Positions 13,283 through 20,359 are shown, counted from the stretch's first letter. The stretch: DNA of 20,359 bases from SIG673 sp964570105 (GCA_964570105.1 CAZMWM010000026.1:1-20359); one strand, 5' to 3'. Numbers and translations are program-made. Notes: generated by a model not told the origin, from the letters alone.

Positions 13283-14992
13283 GTGATCGTAATAGCTACG
13301 AAATACTTCGACGAGGACCGCTGTCTTTCAATGAGCACGTTGAAGGATACAGTTCGGTTTTCGGCTGAAAAGTGGAACGAGCACGTTCTTTATTCTTACA
13401 AGGACGCAGGCGAGATCAAGAGCATGACCTACCGTCGCGTCTCGGCTTGCGTAGACGAGCTTGGGACCGCGTTCTCTGTCCTCGGGATAATGGGAGAACG
13501 CATAGCGGTGATCGGAGATGCATCTCCTTACTATATGCCTGCTTATTTCGCCGCGGCAAACGGCGGAGGTACTGCCGTTCCGCTCGATAAAGAGCTGGAC
13601 GACGGGGCGATCTGCGGATTTGCCGCCATTGCAAACGTAAAAGCCATAGTATATACGGCATCCTTCAACAAAAGGATGCCTACGATCGCGCAAAGCTTGC
13701 CACAGGTGCGTTACTTTATTCCGATAAAGCCGGACGAAGGCTTTGAGTCGGACGACCGCTTCCGCAGTCTCGAGACGCTTCTGGAGCTTGGAAGAGAAGC
13801 CCTTGACAAGGGAAACGTAACGTTTACATCCTTCACGCCCGAGCCTGACAGTATGGCTTCTCTTATCTTCACGTCCGGAACTACGGGAACGAGCAAGGGC
13901 GTGATGCTCAGCCATAAAAATCTCATCACGTCGATGAACGCCTGTCGGGCAGTCGTAAGATTTAACAAAAAGAGCCGTTTCGTTTCCGTACTGCCGATGA
14001 ACCATTCGTACGAGGTCACCTGCGAGCACCTTGCACTGATGACGCTCGGTTGCTCCACTTATCTCAACGAATCGGTGAAATACGCGCTTCGGAATTTCAG
14101 AACGGTAAGACCGAACTCCCTTATACTCGTGCCGCTCTTTGCAGAGACCATACACAAGCAGATCTGGAAGGAGATCAAAAAGAAGGGAGCCGAGCAAAAG
14201 GTACGTTCCGCGATGGCGCTTTCGGAAAAGCTCCTGAAGCACGGTATAGATCTGCGACATCTGCTGTTCAAGAGCATTCGCGCGGCTCTCGGCGGTAAGA
14301 TAAACAATATCATCTGCGGAGGTGCGGCGCTCTCGCCCGAGATCACCCGAGACTTCTGCGCTTGGGGAATCATCATCCAGGAGGGTTACGGCATCACCGA
14401 ATGCTCGCCTCTCGTTGCGGTAAATCCTTATTCAAGGGTACGCCCCGGCTCTGTCGGTCCCGCTGTTCCCGGATGCCGGGTGCGCATCGAAGCTCCCGAT
14501 GACAAGGGTGACGGCGAGATACTCGTTAAGGGCGATAACGTGATGCTCGGTTATTACAACGCGCCGGACGCCACGGCTGAGGTCATGACGGAGGACGGTT
14601 GGTTCCGCACGGGAGACCTCGGTCACATCGACAGTGACGGATTTATCTACGTCACGGGACGCAAAAAAAATCTCATAATCCTTTCAAACGGCAAAAATGT
14701 GTTTCCGGAAGAGCTTGAAGAGCACCTGTACCACGAGAGCATCATAAAGGAATGCGTGGTCATTGGCAGAGAAGATAACGCCGGAAACGTTGCCATCACC
14801 GCGGTGGTATACCCCGATCCCGAGCTTACCGAGGGGATGGATGCTGAGACCGTGTACGAAAAAGTCAAGGATGCCGTAACAAATACAAATAAGCGTCTGC
14901 CGATATTCAAGCACATACAGAATTTCGAAATACGAAATACCGAATTTGAAAAGACCACTACCCAAAAAATAAAACGCTATTTGGTAAAGTGA
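13283..14992 (+). CDS. AMP-dependent acyl-CoA/acyl-ACP synthetase
   Basis: A 569-aa adenylate-forming ligase that activates a carboxylic acid with ATP and passes it to a thiol. The core motifs are clear: SLIFTSGTTGTSKG (about 194-207, phosphate loop), QEGYGITECSP (motif A5), GWFRTGDLGHIDSDGFIYVTGRKKN (A7-A8), and a C-terminal catalytic lysine in TTTQKIKRYLVK. It resembles the long-chain fatty acid ligase group in length and motifs. An acyl carrier protein gene follows 33 bases on, so the acceptor is probably ACP rather than CoA. The GTG at 13283, four bases after AAAGG, is preferred because the upstream ATG 13232 precedes the predicted mRNA start; ATG 13331 is a less likely alternative as it would remove an N-terminal segment normal in this family. 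Confidence 0.9.
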   Translation: MIVIATKYFDEDRCLSMSTLKDTVRFSAEKWNEHVLYSYKDAGEIKSMTYRRVSACVDELGTAFSVLGIMGERIAVIGDASPYYMPAYFAAANGGGTAVPLDKELDDGAICGFAAIANVKAIVYTASFNKRMPTIAQSLPQVRYFIPIKPDEGFESDDRFRSLETLLELGREALDKGNVTFTSFTPEPDSMASLIFTSGTTGTSKGVMLSHKNLITSMNACRAVVRFNKKSRFVSVLPMNHSYEVTCEHLALMTLGCSTYLNESVKYALRNFRTVRPNSLILVPLFAETIHKQIWKEIKKKGAEQKVRSAMALSEKLLKHGIDLRHLLFKSIRAALGGKINNIICGGAALSPEITRDFCAWGIIIQEGYGITECSPLVAVNPYSRVRPGSVGPAVPGCRVRIEAPDDKGDGEILVKGDNVMLGYYNAPDATAEVMTEDGWFRTGDLGHIDSDGFIYVTGRKKNLIILSNGKNVFPEELEEHLYHESIIKECVVIGREDNAGNVAITAVVYPDPELTEGMDAETVYEKVKDAVTNTNKRLPIFKHIQNFEIRNTEFEKTTTQKIKRYLVK

Positions 14993-15025
14993 CCGAATAG
15001 ACTTTTGTATCCGGAGGAAGATATA

Positions 15026-15250
15026 ATGTTTGATAAAGTAAAAAGTATTCTCGTTGACGAGCTTCAACTCAAAGCGGAGGACATAAAGCCCGAGTCGGAG
15101 CTGGTAAATGACCTCGGAATAAACTCACTCGAGCTTGCAGACCTCATAATGACCTGCGAGGAAAAGTTCAATATCGAGATAAAGGATGACGACATCAGAA
15201 AATTCATCACTGTCGGTGACATCTGCAATTATCTCGAACAGCTCGTTTGA
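15026..15250 (+). CDS. Acyl carrier protein
   Basis: A 74-aa acidic four-helix carrier protein. The 4'-phosphopantetheine attachment serine is Ser35 in LGINSLELADL; the usual Asp-Ser-Leu is Asn-Ser-Leu here. Helix II/III residues (LIMTCEEKFNIEIKDDDIRKF) match the family, and FITVGDICNYLE is the standard last helix. The start ATG 15026 has GGAGG (15013-15017) eight bases ahead. It sits 33 bases after the ligase with no terminator between. No fatty-acid synthesis gene is nearby, so this is more likely a dedicated carrier for the ligase product than the main cellular ACP. Confidence 0.93.
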   Translation: MFDKVKSILVDELQLKAEDIKPESELVNDLGINSLELADLIMTCEEKFNIEIKDDDIRKFITVGDICNYLEQLV

Positions 15251-15281
15251 GCCACCGTCATCCATAAGCAGACCGTTAGTC

Positions 15282-15318
15282 GTGGCGGATCACTTCTCAA
15301 GGAAGGGATATCCGCCAC
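15282..15318 (+). terminator. Probable terminator after the ACP gene
   Basis: The arms GTGGCGGAT (15282-15290) and ATCCGCCAC (15310-15318) make a 9-bp perfect stem, with a short inner pairing of CTTC with GAAG. It is followed by a T-rich but interrupted run (tatttgtttgt). Termination may be partial, letting the next gene be read at lower level. Confidence 0.65.
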
Positions 15319-15396
15319 ACTATTTGTTTGTACGGAAAAAACGACATTATCCGTCCTTTTACGAGCCGAAACGTTAAAATATCGCAAGGAAAGGAA

Positions 15397-16038
15397 ATGC
15401 TTATGACACCTTTATTTTCAGTGCTTGCGTTCTGCACGCTCACATTAGCCTTCACGTGGATACTCACTCCACCGATCACCGAGATGTACATAAGGAGGCG
15501 TATCATCTCACGCGCCGATATCGCTCCGCCACAGCTCGGTGACATACTGCGCACCTTTATGCCGAAACGATGTGTGTTCTCCGGTATTTCCCTTCCCATC
15601 CCGGGAAAATACGGAGAGGAGATATCCTACGGTACGGTAGCGGTAAACAGAGCCGGAATATTCATACTTTGCCGCATATGCGGAGACGGACTGCTCGAAA
15701 ATCCTCCCGGCGCGGATAAATGGAAGTTTATGAGCTGTGGAAGCGTTAAGGAATTTCCAAACCCCTTCAAGGAGCTTGACGCACCCGCACGCCTGCTCGC
15801 TTACTACGCAAACGCCGCCGGAGTGAGCAACATTAAGGTGCACACGCTTCTCGTGTATACCGATCCGATGCTGAGATTTTCATTTCCGCCGCCCAAGGGC
15901 ATCATCTCCGCCGACGCGCTATATAAAAGGCTTCGCGGTGTATCCAAAAGAGGCTCGCTTTCCGCCAAAAGCATAAACGACGTTACAACAATGCTTCGAG
16001 AGGTGAACGCAGGAAACGTCGACGCGCCGACCTTTTGA
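15397..16038 (+). CDS. Membrane-anchored NERD-like protein, nuclease motif degenerate
   Basis: A 213-aa protein. An N-terminal transmembrane helix (about 6-25) is followed by a basic stretch (YIRRRIISR) and a cytoplasmic domain. Residues 78-160 match the layout of the NERD (nuclease-related) domain: a strand pair YGTVAVNRAGIFILCR, a Gly-rich turn, a Trp (DKWKF), the NPF helix (NPFKELDAPARLLAYY), and a late strand VHTLLVYTD. The Glu-x-Lys expected in the second strand reads Cys-Arg-Ile (ILCRIC), so nuclease activity is doubtful. The start is ATG 15397 (AAGGA six bases before), or ATG 15403 two codons on. It follows the ACP gene by 146 bases across a hairpin, and I see no convincing promoter between. 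NERD assignment is by pattern, not by search. Confidence 0.65.
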   Translation: MLMTPLFSVLAFCTLTLAFTWILTPPITEMYIRRRIISRADIAPPQLGDILRTFMPKRCVFSGISLPIPGKYGEEISYGTVAVNRAGIFILCRICGDGLLENPPGADKWKFMSCGSVKEFPNPFKELDAPARLLAYYANAAGVSNIKVHTLLVYTDPMLRFSFPPPKGIISADALYKRLRGVSKRGSLSAKSINDVTTMLREVNAGNVDAPTF

Positions 16039-16092
16039 AAGCTCCGCGCAGATACGCTTGAAGTCACCGATCAAAATTTTAAAAAAACAACG

Positions 16093-16110
16093 CCTTCGCC
16101 GACGCGAAGG
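16093..16110. terminator. Hairpin upstream of the PLP enzyme, minus-strand terminator-like
   Basis: CCTTCGC (16093-16099) and GCGAAGG (16104-16110) form a perfect 7-bp stem with a CGAC loop. A run of A residues precedes it (16080-16087), so it has a T-run only on the minus strand, where no gene reads towards it. On the plus strand it lies in the probable mRNA leader of the next gene, followed by three ATAAGG units (16114-16131) that include the ribosome site region. Confidence 0.5.
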
Positions 16111-16140
16111 ATAATAAGGATAAGGATAAGGTAAAAGAAA

Positions 16141-17343
16141 ATGAACGAATTAACACAAAAAGAACTTGAGATATGCGCCGAGGCTGACAAAGCCCTAAGC
16201 GAGGTATACGCCGAGATAGACGCCTGCGCCCTGCACAATACCGCGAAGGTGGTCAAGGCTTTTTCCGATCATCGCGTTTCGGAGATGCATCTGCAAAGCT
16301 CCACGGGATACGGATATGACGATCCCGGTCGCGAGGTCACGGAAAAGCTCTACGCGCAGGTATTCGGCACGGAAGCGGCGCTGGTGCGTCACAGCATAGT
16401 CAACGGAACACAAGCACTCACGATAGGACTTTTCGGTCTGCTCCGCCCGGGCGACACTCTTCTTTCGGTGACGGGAAAGCCGTACGATACACTTGAAGAG
16501 GTCATCGGAATATCCGGCGTTCCCGGCAACGGCTCGCTCCGTGATTTCGGGATATCCTACCGTCAATGCGAGATCGGAGAGGACTTTTCCCCTCTGCTTG
16601 ACGATACGGTAAAGGTGGTATACATACAGCGCTCGCGCGGCTACGGTCAGAGACGCGCACTGACGCCAGAGGAGATCAACGCGATCACCGACAAGGTACA
16701 CGCGACCTCAAAGGCTTTCGTAATGCTCGACAACTGCTACGGAGAATTTACCTGCCGTGAAGAGCCGCGCGCCGACCTTATATGCGGCTCGCTCATTAAA
16801 AATCCCGGCGGAGGAATAGCCCTTACGGGAGGTTATCTTGCCGGAACGAAAAAGGCGGTAGAACTGGCATCATACCGTATGACCTCTCCTGGTGTCGGCG
16901 GCGAGGTCGGCTGTACGATAGGTCAAAACCGCAATAATCTGCTCGGCTTTTTTCTCGCGCCGCACACTGTGGCACAGGCTCTCAAGACCGCCGCATTTGC
17001 CGCATACGTTTACGAAAAAGCAGGATACGAGGTATCACCGCGTTACAACGAAAACCGTTCCGACATCATTCAGACCTTGACGCTTCGTTCCCCCGAAAGA
17101 TTGCGCAGCTTCTGCGCCGCAGTCCAGCATTCTTCCCCCATAGACTCGCACGTAACGCCCGAGCCGTGGGCGATGCCGGGTTACACAGATCAGGTGATAA
17201 TGGCTGCCGGAACGTTTACCGGCGGCGCGACCTCCGAGCTTTCCGCAGATGCACCGATGCGCGAGCCGTATACCGTGTTTATGCAAGGCGCACTTACGTT
17301 CGAAAGCGGAAAGATAGCCATCGTAAAAACTCTCGGAATATGA
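16141..17343 (+). CDS. PLP-dependent methionine gamma-lyase/aluminium-resistance family protein
   Basis: A 400-aa fold-type I PLP enzyme of the family often annotated as aluminium resistance protein or methionine gamma-lyase-like (YnbB in Bacillus). The PLP-binding features are RHSIVNGTQAL (83-93), VMLDNCYGEF (194-203, with Asp197 to the ring nitrogen) and the Schiff-base lysine K220 in GSLIKNPGGGIA. It ends with a well-conserved SGKIAIVKTLGI. The true substrate of this family is not established as far as I know; C-S lyase activity is suggested by fold. The start ATG 16141 has AAGG nearby. A strong terminator follows at 17353. It has no obvious partner gene here. Confidence 0.88.
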   Translation: MNELTQKELEICAEADKALSEVYAEIDACALHNTAKVVKAFSDHRVSEMHLQSSTGYGYDDPGREVTEKLYAQVFGTEAALVRHSIVNGTQALTIGLFGLLRPGDTLLSVTGKPYDTLEEVIGISGVPGNGSLRDFGISYRQCEIGEDFSPLLDDTVKVVYIQRSRGYGQRRALTPEEINAITDKVHATSKAFVMLDNCYGEFTCREEPRADLICGSLIKNPGGGIALTGGYLAGTKKAVELASYRMTSPGVGGEVGCTIGQNRNNLLGFFLAPHTVAQALKTAAFAAYVYEKAGYEVSPRYNENRSDIIQTLTLRSPERLRSFCAAVQHSSPIDSHVTPEPWAMPGYTDQVIMAAGTFTGGATSELSADAPMREPYTVFMQGALTFESGKIAIVKTLGI

Positions 17344-17352
17344 TCCAACAAA

Positions 17353-17414
17353 CCGAGACCGCGCCCATCCGAAAGCATCAAGGCTTTTGTGGGCGCGGTC
17401 TTGGTATTTATTTT
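17353..17414. terminator. Strong hairpin terminator between convergent genes
   Basis: The arms CCGAGACCGCGCCCA (17353-17367) and TGGGCGCGGTCTTGG (17390-17404) form a 15-bp stem with one G-U pair and a 22-base loop, followed on the plus strand by tatttatttt. It ends the PLP enzyme gene. It may also serve the fucosidase gene on the minus strand, where only a weaker T-rich run (TTTGTTGG) follows. Confidence 0.88.
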
Positions 17415-17461
17415 CACATCGACTGCCAAAGTGAAGCCGTGAGCATCTCGGAGCCTAAGAC

Positions 17462-18673
17462 TCACCACTCGATCTCAATAACTATCGGCTCGCTTACATA
17501 TTCATCGGACGGTATACCGTAGATATGAAGGCTCTTCTTCTCCGGTCTACCAAGCTCTCCGTTGAAAAACTCGGGCAGATATATAACGTCATACGGAAGC
17601 TCGCGCCCACTGTTCATAAGTCTTATACGCTTTGGCAGACTCGGATGATCGCCGAGCGCGACAGAGCTTGATATAAGTCCGTTATAAAAATGCAGATACG
17701 TCTTTCCGTTCTTTTTCGTGGCAATGTACTCGTTGTGGCGTATTCCGTAAGGATAACAGTCCTCCTCAGCACTCTCAAGGCAACCGTCCATACGCCTGTA
17801 CCAATCCGCCACCGCCCGAAGCTTTGCCTCGTAATCGGGAGTGATAACGCCGCGAGCGTCCGGACCTACGTTCAGAAGGTAGCTTGCTCCCATAGACATA
17901 TACCGATCTATCGCACAGCAAAGATGACGCTTGGTATAAAAATCCTCGCCGACGCGATATCCCCAGCTCTGCTGACCTACCGAATTGCAAGCCTCGGTCA
18001 TCCGAGTAAAGCGCTTGGTATCCGTCGCCTTATATTCACGCTCGGGAGTCGAGAAATCCCCCTTGTCCCAGCCGCGGTCGTTAATATATATATCGGGCTG
18101 TAGGCTTCTGACAAGCTCGTTCATCGAAGGATCCTCTATCCTCGGAGGAATATCCCAAAAGAACGAATATATCTTACCGTAGCCGGTCAAAAGCTCCTTT
18201 ACCTGTGCCTTGATAAATTCACGGTACTTCTCCGTATCCACGACGTCCTTGTGCTTGCACTTCCACTGATGAGAGGAGCTTGGATTGTAGCCGTACGGAT
18301 GGTGCCAATCGGGATTGCTATAGTACAGCGACAGCTTCATTCCGTGCTTTTCGCAGGCATCCGCAAGCATCTTCAGAACATCGCGACCGTACGGCGTATT
18401 CATAATATTATAATCCGTCTGCTTGGTATCCCACATACAGAAGCCGTCGTGATGCTTGGTCGTAAAGCAGATATACTTCATTCCGCAGCTTTTTGCGAGC
18501 AGTACCCACTTCTCCGGATCGTAATCGACAGGATCGAAGCTATGCATCAGCGCCTCGTATTCGGCGTTATCCATATCAAAACGTGCTATTGCCTGATCTT
18601 GAAGTCCCGTGAGCGCATATATCCCCCAGTGAATGAACATTCCGAACATATTTTCGTGCGTGAGCGAAGCCAT
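17462..18673 (-). CDS. Alpha-L-fucosidase, glycoside hydrolase family 29
   Basis: A 403-aa enzyme that releases L-fucose from fucosylated glycans. GH29 hallmarks are MFIHWGIYAL (12-21), KYICFTTKHHDGFCMWDTK (66-84), GMKLSLYYSNPDWHH (111-125) and the FFWDIPP segment (171-177), where Asp174 is the likely nucleophile. There is no signal peptide, so it acts in the cytoplasm on imported oligosaccharides. It is only the catalytic domain plus a small C-terminal beta domain, shorter than many secreted GH29 enzymes. The start ATG 18673 has AGGAGG just ahead. The MFS gene ends 68 bases upstream on the same strand, with a palindrome between, so the two probably form a transport-and-cleavage operon. Confidence 0.93.
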   Translation of the reverse strand: MASLTHENMFGMFIHWGIYALTGLQDQAIARFDMDNAEYEALMHSFDPVDYDPEKWVLLAKSCGMKYICFTTKHHDGFCMWDTKQTDYNIMNTPYGRDVLKMLADACEKHGMKLSLYYSNPDWHHPYGYNPSSSHQWKCKHKDVVDTEKYREFIKAQVKELLTGYGKIYSFFWDIPPRIEDPSMNELVRSLQPDIYINDRGWDKGDFSTPEREYKATDTKRFTRMTEACNSVGQQSWGYRVGEDFYTKRHLCCAIDRYMSMGASYLLNVGPDARGVITPDYEAKLRAVADWYRRMDGCLESAEEDCYPYGIRHNEYIATKKNGKTYLHFYNGLISSSVALGDHPSLPKRIRLMNSGRELPYDVIYLPEFFNGELGRPEKKSLHIYGIPSDEYVSEPIVIEIEW

Positions 18674-18688
18674 ATATACCTCCTATAT

Positions 18689-18702
18689 CGGTCATTTGAC
18701 CG
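18689..18702. promoter_or_regulatory. Palindrome just upstream of the fucosidase ribosome site
   Basis: CGGTCATTTGACCG is a 6+2+6 inverted repeat seven bases from the AGGAGG of the fucosidase gene. A further half site TGACC lies at about 18731, inside the end of the MFS gene region. On the plus strand the palindrome is followed by seven T then six T residues, so it looks like an antisense terminator. On the sense strand it could be an operator, or an mRNA hairpin controlling the downstream gene. Confidence 0.5.
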
Positions 18703-18741
18703 TTTTTTTGTTTTTTGGTCTATAACGAAATGACCGCGCCG

Positions 18742-20052
18742 TCAACTGCAAGCCTTTCTCGAAAACCTCCGAAAGAGCAACGCGGCACACATCACAACGG
18801 CGAAGCTAAAAAGTCCGAAGAGCTGTTGAGCGTACAGATGCAATCCCGTAACGGTGTTTCCGTTGCTCTGTATCACGCTGAGCAAGCGAGACATCACCAT
18901 CGTGGAGATGAACGCCGCAGGTCCCATTATCATATTTCTTACGGACAGAGCCGCCGCGCATTGATCGCTCGGAACTATATCGAAAACGAGCGCGTCCAAG
19001 CCCACGGTGATACCGGCGCTACCCAGCGTATTGACTGTATGAAAGAGAGCAAACATCAAAAATCCGCACGACGGAAACGCCGCGAACACGAACAGGAACG
19101 ATACCGCCAAAATAGGATATCCGATCCCCACCGCCTTAAGCACCGAGCGCTTCCTTGCGAAATTACCGAAGAAAGCAAGAAACAACACCGCCGCGATGGC
19201 GTTTATGGCGTCCAGCGCATACGACCGCATCATCGAAAGTCCCAGCTCCTTGAGCTTATACGTTCCGAAAAACGGCTGAGACATAAATATACCCACGTTA
19301 TGCAGGACGCACACGTAAAGATACAGCCTGAAGCTTTTGTTTTTCAGTATACCCCCGACTCCACCGAGCGCGGATGTGCGAGATACCGTGACACCCCTTT
19401 TTTCTTTTGACAACGCGAGCGTCACGAAATGCACTGCACTAAGCACCAATATGGTAACACTGAAAACTATAAATATCCCGTCGGTATTCCCTTTGGCTTC
19501 AAACGCATCCACGAGCATACTTGCAACGAAGGAAAAAACAAGACCGGATATGTGCATAAATATCGTGACCGTCGCGTTAAAGGAGCCTCTTCTTTCCGGT
19601 GCGGTGAGACTGAAAAACCAATTCAGCTTCAGCGGCGAGGATATCTCGCTGAGTATGACCGACGAAAAGATGCAGACGAAAAATATCGCCGAGTTGGCGG
19701 CAGACGAAAGCTTCAGAAACGGTATTATGTACAAAAATGCGTACAGCAGTTGATTTAACGTCAGAAATGATATTACCGTGCGCTTTGCGGACGGACGGTG
19801 AGAAAGCGGTATGGATATCACCTGAAAGATACCGGAAAGCGAGCCTATCGCACTGAGTATCGCGGTCATACCGTCGGATATTCCTATCGTGGTGGTTAGC
19901 TTGGCAAGATAAACACCACTCGCAAGTATCGTTATGAGGTACTGTATCGCACATTCGACCGTGTACATCCTTCGGCTGAATGCGTACTCATCCTCACTCC
20001 CACCGTCAAGGGACGTCTCCTGCTCATCCATTGGCTTTTCAGACAACTGCAT
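18742..20052 (-). CDS. Major facilitator superfamily transporter
   Basis: A 436-aa membrane protein with about 12 hydrophobic helices in two halves, separated by a basic cytoplasmic loop near ALSKEKRGVTVSRT (about 214-227). The N-terminal 25 residues are hydrophilic and acidic (MDEQETSLDGGSEDEY). Motif-like segments include PLSHRPSAKRTVIS after helix two, and ERRGSFNATVTIF in helix five region. MFS proteins of this kind next to glycosidases in Clostridia usually import sugars or oligosaccharides, so a fucosylated glycan is a reasonable guess. The substrate is not readable. The start ATG 20052 has AAAGGA 10 bases ahead; ATG codon 8 is an alternative. It is the first gene of the operon with the fucosidase. 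Confidence 0.88.
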   Translation of the reverse strand: MQLSEKPMDEQETSLDGGSEDEYAFSRRMYTVECAIQYLITILASGVYLAKLTTTIGISDGMTAILSAIGSLSGIFQVISIPLSHRPSAKRTVISFLTLNQLLYAFLYIIPFLKLSSAANSAIFFVCIFSSVILSEISSPLKLNWFFSLTAPERRGSFNATVTIFMHISGLVFSFVASMLVDAFEAKGNTDGIFIVFSVTILVLSAVHFVTLALSKEKRGVTVSRTSALGGVGGILKNKSFRLYLYVCVLHNVGIFMSQPFFGTYKLKELGLSMMRSYALDAINAIAAVLFLAFFGNFARKRSVLKAVGIGYPILAVSFLFVFAAFPSCGFLMFALFHTVNTLGSAGITVGLDALVFDIVPSDQCAAALSVRNMIMGPAAFISTMVMSRLLSVIQSNGNTVTGLHLYAQQLFGLFSFAVVMCAALLFRRFSRKACS

Positions 20053-20111
20053 AATAAAACAGTCCTTTCATTTTCGCCGATCGCGAATAATGCCGTATCG
20101 TTACACCTCAC

Positions 20112-20140
20112 ATTATAAGCATTATTTTCGGGATTGTCAA
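20112..20140 (-). promoter_or_regulatory. Promoter of the MFS-fucosidase operon
   Basis: On the minus strand TTGACA (20140-20135) and TATAAT (20117-20112) are a perfect pair spaced by 17 bases, about 60 bases upstream of the MFS ATG. Confidence 0.88.
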
Positions 20141-20290
20141 TAGCTTTTTTAAATTTTCTCACATTAGGCGAGCAAGGAAGGTTACAGTCCGGGCTGTATG
20201 TTAAATGAGAGCCAAAACAGTTTGCGAAACGCAGATAATACCATATGGCTGTGGCAAGCCCCATAGGTGGGAACTTTCTTTTTTACAATC
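20141..20290. other. Non-coding stretch with no recognised gene
   Basis: Between the MFS promoter and the repeat at the window edge I find no credible gene on either strand. Short inverted repeats occur (TACAG/CTGTA near 20185-20200 and TGCG/CGCA near 20223-20233), and a T-rich run lies at 20277-20284. It may belong to the 3' end of a gene beyond the window or to the repeat element that follows. Confidence 0.5.
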
Positions 20291-20351
20291 CCTCAGTCAG
20301 CTACGCTGACAGCTCCCTTTACACAAGGGAGCCAATCGCCGCTCCGCGGCG
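20291..20351. repeat. Palindromic intergenic repeat (MITE/RUP-like), cut by window end
   Basis: Three hairpins in a row: GTCAGC-TAC-GCTGAC (20296-20310), GCTCCCTT-TACAC-AAGGGAGC (20312-20332), and CGCCGC-TCC-GCGGCG (20337-20351). The CCCTCAGTCAGC...GACAGCTCCCTTTACACAAGGG layout is like a repeat I recall scattered between genes in many Clostridia genomes. No protein is encoded. The element may continue past the window, so its full length and terminal repeats cannot be seen. Confidence 0.75.
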
Positions 20352-20359
20352 GTAGCAAT

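Noticed and set aside
13328..14260. A 310-aa open frame antisense to the acyl ligase gene
   Set aside because: It is composition-driven, with no motif, opposite a confident enzyme.
16141..17343. The PLP enzyme as the missing sugar aminotransferase of the glycan operon
   Set aside because: Its motifs (RHSIVNGTQAL, GSLIKNPGGGIA) belong to the methionine gamma-lyase/aluminium-resistance family, not DegT/DnrJ aminotransferases, and it is on the other strand more than 4 kb away.
20141..20290. A tRNA or small RNA gene near the window end
   Set aside because: I could not fold a cloverleaf or find TΨC-like sequence. The short inverted repeats are too weak to name.

Overview
The window looks like chromosomal DNA of an anaerobic Firmicute of the Clostridia type, probably a gut commensal. 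The reasons are the Gram-positive expression signals (TTGACA-N17-TATAAT promoters, GGAGG-type ribosome sites, some GTG starts), a BspA-like leucine-rich-repeat lipoprotein, an intracellular GH29 fucosidase, and an intergenic palindromic repeat of a kind I recall from Clostridia genomes. Base composition is moderate throughout and I see no transposase, integrase, phage gene, CRISPR array, tRNA or rRNA. This placement is an inference from reading, not a database match.

Layout. (1) 83-1438: a secreted BspA-like LRR lipoprotein with its own promoter and terminator. (2) 2827-1420, minus strand: a shikimate-kinase family gene followed by an AraC-type regulator. (3) 2892-6167, plus strand: a zinc/cadmium-type metal resistance operon. 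It has an ArsR/CadC-like repressor with an operator in its promoter, a free-standing HMA metal-binding protein, a P1B-type ATPase that lacks its usual N-terminal HMA domain, and an overlapping HD-domain hydrolase, closed by a strong hairpin terminator. (4) 7627-6183, minus: a MATE efflux pump. (5) 12280-7714, minus: a glycan-initiation operon with a FlaA1/PglF-like sugar-nucleotide 4,6-dehydratase, a PglD-like hexapeptide acetyltransferase, a PglC-like phosphoglycosyl transferase and an SDR epimerase/reductase. These genes are tightly packed or overlapping, and they sit behind a roughly 205-nt leader with five stem-loops. (6) 13179-12349, minus: a membrane-anchored extracytoplasmic protein of unknown function. 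(7) 13201-16038, plus: an acyl-adenylate ligase, a stand-alone acyl carrier protein and a membrane-anchored NERD-like protein that seems to have lost the nuclease motif. (8) 16141-17343, plus: a PLP enzyme of the methionine gamma-lyase/aluminium-resistance family. (9) 20140-17462, minus: an MFS transporter and a cytoplasmic GH29 alpha-L-fucosidase, probably one operon for uptake and cleavage of a fucosylated glycan. (10) 20291-20351: a three-hairpin intergenic repeat cut by the window end.

Most of the window is ordinary accessory metabolism. I find no clear candidate for a wholly new system. The points most worth following are the structured leader of the glycan operon, the ligase-ACP-degenerate NERD locus, the glycan operon's missing aminotransferase, and the split metal ATPase co-encoded with an HD hydrolase.
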